This document shows, piece after piece, positions 6,813 through 9,936 of a DNA stretch of 9,936 bases (position 1 is the first letter of the stretch; every line of letters begins with the position of its first letter). This DNA is from Chitinophagaceae bacterium (lineage in GTDB: Bacteria > Bacteroidota > Bacteroidia > Chitinophagales > Chitinophagaceae), in contig CANHEC010000036.1 of assembly GCA_947459455.1 (NCBI GenBank), forward strand, positions 1-9,936, in the 5' to 3' direction. The translations under genes were made by a program, and so were the position numbers. Under the pieces are notes generated by a model. That model was not told the DNA's origin and did not search any database. It saw nothing but the letters and a program-made list of their open reading frames with translations.

Positions 6813-6859
6813 ATCACGCAGCTATTAGCCGGCGCCCAGCTGGCTCAATGCATCGTGAT
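6813..6859 (+). promoter_or_regulatory. Possible leader stem-loop or operator half-sites before the ArsR-family gene
   Basis: ATCACG (6813-6818) is the reverse complement of CGTGAT (6854-6859). Between them a smaller inverted repeat, AGCC with GGCT around GC-rich sequence near 6827-6845, could extend the fold. The outer arms are only 6 bp and 35 bases apart, so this is a suggestion. It lies between the predicted transcription start and the regulator's ATG. Confidence 0.2.
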
Positions 6860-6883
6860 ACCTTACCTCAACTATGAAATTCT

Positions 6884-7231
6884 ATGGCATCAAGTAACCA
6901 CTTGTACCTGACCCTTTTTGCGGGCAGCCGCAAAGAGATCCAGGTAGAGTTGCTGACTCTCAAGAAAGCTGATTTGATTATCAGGGCACTCAACCACAAA
7001 CTGCGGCTTCAAATCATCAGGCTGTTGCACGACAAGGAAGAACTGACGGTCACTGAGATTTATGTAAAGCTGCGCCTCGAACAATCGGTGGCTTCGCAAC
7101 ACCTGGCTTTGCTGCGGCGGGCAGGCATCGTAGAAACACGCCGCGAAGGCAAGTTTATCTTTTACTCCATCAACACTGCCCGAATCGAGGAGATTCACCA
7201 GCTGTCGAAAGCGTTGGTGGGCAATCGGTAG
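6884..7231 (+). CDS. ArsR-family winged-helix transcriptional regulator without cysteines
   Basis: DNA-binding repressor-type protein of 115 residues. A winged-helix domain covers about residues 27-100: the RALNHKLRLQIIRLLHDKEE stretch is the first helices, LTVTEIYVKLRLEQ the helix before recognition, SVASQHLALLRRAGIV (69-84) the recognition helix and turn, and TRREGKFIFYSI the beta wing. I see no cysteine in the protein, so neither the dithiol of BigR/SqrR-type persulfide sensors nor the CxC site of ArsR/SmtB metal sensors can form. The C-terminal helix (about 96-112) also lacks a clear His/Asp metal-site pattern. ATG 6884 is the first usable in-frame ATG; residues 1-24 precede the conserved region, so a later start such as TTG (codon 23) is possible. 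The next gene, an MBL-rhodanese protein, begins 102 bases downstream on the same strand and is the likely target. The signal sensed is unknown. Confidence 0.85.
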   Translation: MASSNHLYLTLFAGSRKEIQVELLTLKKADLIIRALNHKLRLQIIRLLHDKEELTVTEIYVKLRLEQSVASQHLALLRRAGIVETRREGKFIFYSINTARIEEIHQLSKALVGNR

Positions 7232-7245
7232 GGTTAGCTTCCGTT

Positions 7246-7253
7246 AAAATTTG
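7246..7253 (+). promoter_or_regulatory. Possible -7 promoter box of the MBL-rhodanese gene
   Basis: AAAATTTG is one mismatch from TAnnTTTG in the 102-base gap after the ArsR-family gene. A second one-mismatch candidate, TTTTTTTG, lies at 7310-7317 and would leave a leader of only about 11 bases. Either could start a separate transcript, or the gene may be read from the regulator's promoter. Neither has a clear -33 element. Confidence 0.3.
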
Positions 7254-7333
7254 GCGATCAATTGGGGCCGGATGAGCCTGCCAGTGCTGGACATGTGCCA
7301 GATGTACCGTTTTTTTGCCGCAAATTCATCGGC

Positions 7334-8740
7334 ATGTACATCCAGCAACTATATACCAATTGCCTCAGTGAGGCTGCCTACTATATTGAAAGCGAAGGCG
7401 AAGCCGCCATCATTGACCCGCTTCGCGACATTGAGGTGTACCTGCAGCTGGCAGCTGAGCGGGGCGCCACTATCCGGTACGTGTTCGAAACGCATTTTCA
7501 TGCTGATTTTGTGAGCGGGCACCTCGACTTGGGCAAGGCCACCGGCGCCCCGATTGTGTATGGGCCGGGTACCAAAACGCAATACCCCATTACAGTAGCC
7601 GCCGACGGGCAAACCTTTGCGCTGGGCGCTGTGAGCCTGACTGCTATGCACACGCCTGGCCATACCCTTGAAAGCACCTGCTGGCTGCTGAACGATGAGA
7701 CTGGCAAGCCGCATGCAGTTTTTACCGGCGATACATTGTTTATAGGCGATGTAGGCCGCCCCGATCTGAGCAGTGGCAATATGAGCAGCGAAGAACTGGC
7801 AGCCCTGCTGTACGAATCGCTGCATCACAAACTGGCCCTGCTGCCCGAAGAGGTGCTGGTGTACCCCGCACATGGCCCGGGTAGTGCCTGTGGCAAAAAT
7901 TTGGGTCCGGAGACATTCAGCACCATTGGAGCCCAAAAGCAAACCAACTATGCGCTGCAAGCCCAAAGCCGCGAAGATTTCATCAAGGCGGTAACCCAGG
8001 GCCTCGGTCAGGCGCCGGCTTATTTCCCCATCAATGCTGCCATCAACCAAAAGGGCTATCAGCCTTTCGATAAAGTGCTGGCGGCTGGCATGGAGCCACT
8101 GGATGCGGATGCTTTTGAAACGGCCATGCTACGCCCCGACACCCTGGTGCTGGATACGCGGGCTGCCACCGTTTTCACCCAGGGCTTTGTACCGGGGGCG
8201 GTGAGCATTGGCCTCGAGGGGCGCTTTGCCGAGTGGGCGGGCAGCCTGCTTCCGTTTGACAAAACGCTGCTGCTGGTGGCCGAGCCCGGCACTGAGCAGG
8301 AAAGCATTACCCGGCTGGCCCGGGTTGGCTTTGAGAAAATAGGTGGCTACCTGCAAGGAGGTTTTACTACCTGGCAGGCGGCCGGCAAGCCAATTGACAT
8401 GCTGATAGATGTGGAAGCCGATGAACTGCTGATGGACCTGCCACACGATGATAATCTGCTGGTGGTAGATGTACGCAACCAAACGGAATTTGCCGACGGC
8501 CATATACCCGGCGCCCTCCACCTGCCGCTGGCCGATATGACTGATATGGCCCGGGTGGCCAATGTGCCCGAAGTTGCCAACCTGTACCTGCATTGCGGCG
8601 GTGGCTACCGCAGCGTGATAGCTGCCTCGCTGCTCAAGCGGCAGGGCCTGCACAACCTGCGCAATGTACTGGGCGGCTGGAATGCCCTGAAGCAGCTGGA
8701 TGGCTTGCCCATCGAAAAGGAAACAGCTGCCTTGAATTGA
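7334..8740 (+). CDS. Persulfide-dioxygenase-like MBL-fold protein with two C-terminal rhodanese domains
   Basis: Predicted cytosolic protein of 468 residues. Residues 1-240 are a metallo-beta-lactamase fold of the ETHE1/Blh persulfide dioxygenase type. Visible metal-site residues are His54 and His56 with Asp58 (ETHFHADFVSGH), His110 (HTPGH), Asp133 (TGDTLF) and His180 (YPAHGPG). His54, His110 and Asp133 correspond to the iron ligands of human ETHE1. Position 59 is Phe where many MBL hydrolases have His. The first rhodanese domain (about 260-352) has no active Cys: its loop is VAEPGTEQES (315-324). The second (about 370-460) has the catalytic Cys421 in CGGGYRS. The likely role is oxidation of glutathione-type or protein persulfides to sulfite coupled to sulfur transfer; substrate and reaction are inferred from the family. 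ATG 7334 opens at the conserved YIQQLY segment; a TTG at 7262 would add unrelated residues. It follows an ArsR-family regulator on the same strand. Confidence 0.9.
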   Translation: MYIQQLYTNCLSEAAYYIESEGEAAIIDPLRDIEVYLQLAAERGATIRYVFETHFHADFVSGHLDLGKATGAPIVYGPGTKTQYPITVAADGQTFALGAVSLTAMHTPGHTLESTCWLLNDETGKPHAVFTGDTLFIGDVGRPDLSSGNMSSEELAALLYESLHHKLALLPEEVLVYPAHGPGSACGKNLGPETFSTIGAQKQTNYALQAQSREDFIKAVTQGLGQAPAYFPINAAINQKGYQPFDKVLAAGMEPLDADAFETAMLRPDTLVLDTRAATVFTQGFVPGAVSIGLEGRFAEWAGSLLPFDKTLLLVAEPGTEQESITRLARVGFEKIGGYLQGGFTTWQAAGKPIDMLIDVEADELLMDLPHDDNLLVVDVRNQTEFADGHIPGALHLPLADMTDMARVANVPEVANLYLHCGGGYRSVIAASLLKRQGLHNLRNVLGGWNALKQLDGLPIEKETAALN

Positions 8741-8749
8741 TTCCCGTGA

Positions 8750-9718
8750 TTAGTGTTTTTCCGCTGCAGCCAACCTTTGCCGCCCGGCGCTGGTTGGCTG
8801 TTTTTTGTTGCCTGTGCCCATGCGCAGGTTGGCCAGTACAAGCCCGCCTATTACCAGCAGCATGCCGGCCAGGTGCATCCAGCTTATTGTTTCGCCCAAC
8901 AGCCATACAGCCTCCAGGCTGCTGAAAATGGGGATGAGGTTGCCAAAAATGGCAGCACGGGCTGCACCGAGGTAGGCAATGGCCTTGTTCCAGCAGAAAA
9001 AGGCAATAACTGATGTACCCAAGCCAAGATAGAGTACAATGCCCGCCAGCTGCCAACCGAAGGGCAAACTGTAAGGTTGCCACATGTATTCAATAGCGGC
9101 TGCAGGCAGTAGCAGCAGGGTGCCCATCCAAAAAGTGCTGAATAGAAAAGTGGCTGGGGTCAGTTCGGCTGGTTTTTTGCGAGCCAATATGTTGTACACG
9201 GCAAAGGATAAAGCGGCTCCCAGAATCCACCAATCTCCTTTGGTAAAGCGCAGGTGCAGCAGGGTTTGCCAGCTGCCGCGGCTTAGCAGCAGCAGTATGC
9301 CGCCTATGCACAGCAGCAGCCCCGCCAGGCGCTGGGGCGGTATTTTTTCTTTTAAAAAAATGCGGGCCAGCGTGAATGAGAAAACTGGCGAGGAGGTAGT
9401 GCCGATCAGTGCCAGCATGATGGCTTCGGAATAGTGACCAGCCACATACACCAGCGTATTGAAAACACTGATGCCGGTAAACGCTGCCAACAACAGCAAG
9501 GGCCAGTGCTGCTGTACCAGCTGCCGTTGGCGCCAAAACGCCGCGGCGCCCAGCGGCAACATCAGCAAGGCGGCACAGCTCCAGCGCAGGGCAGCCAGCA
9601 TTACCGGCGGTACCGATTGGCTGCTGTAGCGGGCCACAATAAAATTGCCGCTCCAGATAAGGGTGGCCAACACAGCAAGTGCTATGCCCCTTGCCGCGGG
9701 CCGTTGTTGCAATAACAT
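8750..9718 (-). CDS. DMT-superfamily EamA transporter
   Basis: Inner-membrane protein of 322 residues with ten predicted membrane segments in two EamA repeats, about residues 10-145 and 163-298. The first repeat opens ALAVLATLIWSGNFIVARYS; the second ends with GAARAAIFGNLIPIFSSLEAVWLLGE (251-276), the typical EamA helix-9 region with its N-L-x-P motif. EamA proteins export amino acids, metabolites or other small molecules; nothing here reveals the substrate. The last residues (about 301-322) form a polar Lys/Arg-rich tail whose DNA also carries the terminator of the convergent MBL gene. ATG 9718 is preferred; an in-frame TTG at 9727 would add three residues but lies in the predicted promoter box. 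The gene is tail-to-tail with the MBL gene (9 bases between stops) and 36 bases downstream of a TauE/SafE-like gene on the same strand. No terminator is visible beyond its stop. Confidence 0.9.
   Translation of the reverse strand: MLLQQRPAARGIALAVLATLIWSGNFIVARYSSQSVPPVMLAALRWSCAALLMLPLGAAAFWRQRQLVQQHWPLLLLAAFTGISVFNTLVYVAGHYSEAIMLALIGTTSSPVFSFTLARIFLKEKIPPQRLAGLLLCIGGILLLLSRGSWQTLLHLRFTKGDWWILGAALSFAVYNILARKKPAELTPATFLFSTFWMGTLLLLPAAAIEYMWQPYSLPFGWQLAGIVLYLGLGTSVIAFFCWNKAIAYLGAARAAIFGNLIPIFSSLEAVWLLGETISWMHLAGMLLVIGGLVLANLRMGTGNKKQPTSAGRQRLAAAEKH
8767..8806 (+). terminator. Rho-independent terminator of the MBL-rhodanese gene, inside the convergent EamA gene
   Basis: A perfect 9-bp stem pairs 8767-8775 (CAGCCAACC) with 8792-8800 (GGTTGGCTG); GCC (8779-8781) and GGC (8786-8788) can also pair inside. 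Six T follow at once (8801-8806). It lies 26 bases after the stop at 8740 and within the antisense of the EamA C-terminal tail, where the T-run encodes two Lys (AAA AAA, residues 305-306). Confidence 0.8.
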
Positions 9719-9724
9719 GGCCGA

Positions 9725-9732
9725 CAAATGTA
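9725..9732 (-). promoter_or_regulatory. Possible -7 promoter box of the EamA gene
   Basis: The minus strand reads TACATTTG, an exact match to TAnnTTTG, in the 36-base gap between the permease stop and ATG 9718. The box ends only six bases before the ATG, so a transcript from it would be nearly or fully leaderless. No -33 TTG is clear, so it may be chance. Confidence 0.4.
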
Positions 9733-9754
9733 AGCGCCGCTGGTCTTGCCTTCG

Positions 9755-9936
9755 TTAGCGGAAAAAGATGTCCCAGGCAAAGCGCACCATGGTGCCGGCC
9801 ACCACTGCCAAAAAGAAATAGCGGATGAACCGGTTGCCCTTGAGCAAAGCCAGCCGGGTACCCAGCCAGCCACCGGCCATATTGCACACGGCCATGGGCA
9901 GTGCCAAATGAAAAAGAATGTGCCCGGTGCTGCCGA
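9755..9936 (-). CDS. TauE/SafE-family permease, C-terminal part only
   Basis: The 5' end lies beyond the window; 59 residues plus a TAA stop (9757-9755) are visible. The fragment reads as the last two membrane segments of a TauE/SafE (YfcA-like) permease: LALPMAVCNMAGGWLGTRLA (10-29), then KGNRFIRYFFLAVVAGTMV (32-50) and a short tail ending in DIFFR. The conserved N-x-x-G-x-x-x-G-T/A-R-L-A and K-G-N-R-F-I-R pattern supports the family. Members export sulfite, sulfoacetate or other organosulfur anions, but many have unknown substrates. The permease could belong to the sulfur theme of the MBL-rhodanese gene, but it is on the opposite strand with an EamA gene between. Incomplete, so substrate and length cannot be judged. 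Confidence 0.8.
   Translation of the reverse strand, partial: GSTGHILFHLALPMAVCNMAGGWLGTRLALLKGNRFIRYFFLAVVAGTMVRFAWDIFFR

Noticed and set aside
7262..7333. Extension of the MBL protein to TTG 7262
   Set aside because: The 24 added residues do not match the family, which opens near YIQQLY, and a proper ATG is present at 7334.

Overview
The window reads as an ordinary chromosomal stretch of a member of the Bacteroidota, possibly Chitinophagaceae-like. The sequence-based reasons are short leaders without Shine-Dalgarno motifs, several upstream boxes resembling the Bacteroidota -7 element TAnnTTTG, and protein families typical of that phylum (DUF418 membrane protein, fused IcmF mutase, two-rhodanese MBL protein). 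I infer the lineage from style only; no rRNA or other marker gene is present. I see no tRNA, CRISPR array, IS element or prophage gene.

Layout. A rho-independent terminator (6-46) closes a plus-strand gene lying before the window. A minus-strand block follows: ridA (4963-5343), the large icmF (1461-4853) and a DUF418 membrane protein (45-1403). ridA and icmF are separated by a terminator hairpin whose T-tract also forms the best promoter box for icmF. icmF and the DUF418 gene are 57 bases apart, and a perfect 14-bp hairpin covers the DUF418 start codon. Divergent from ridA, across 92 bases holding a palindrome between two promoter-like boxes, runs a plus-strand pair: a shortened, probably non-catalytic 3-hydroxyacyl-CoA dehydrogenase-like protein (5436-6044) and tsaB (6041-6733), overlapping by ATGA. 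After a 150-base gap come an ArsR-type regulator (6884-7231) and a persulfide-dioxygenase-like MBL protein with two rhodanese domains (7334-8740). A convergent DMT/EamA transporter (8750-9718) ends 9 bases from it, and the terminator of the MBL gene lies inside the transporter's coding sequence. At the right edge, upstream of the transporter on the same strand, is the 3' end of a TauE/SafE-type permease (9755-9936).

How the genes fit together. IcmF interconverts isobutyryl-CoA and butyryl-CoA, RidA removes reactive enamine/imine intermediates of amino acid catabolism, and the divergent protein keeps a 3-hydroxyacyl-CoA dehydrogenase C-terminal domain; together they suggest branched-chain amino acid and short acyl-CoA metabolism. 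The ArsR regulator, the MBL-rhodanese protein and perhaps the TauE-like permease suggest reactive-sulfur handling, although this ArsR protein has no cysteine. TsaB is a housekeeping tRNA-modification protein. I found no clear new multi-gene system. The points most worth a second look are the hairpin over the DUF418 start codon, the degenerate dehydrogenase paired with tsaB, the cysteine-free regulator next to a persulfide enzyme, and the regulatory elements packed into coding or terminator sequence.
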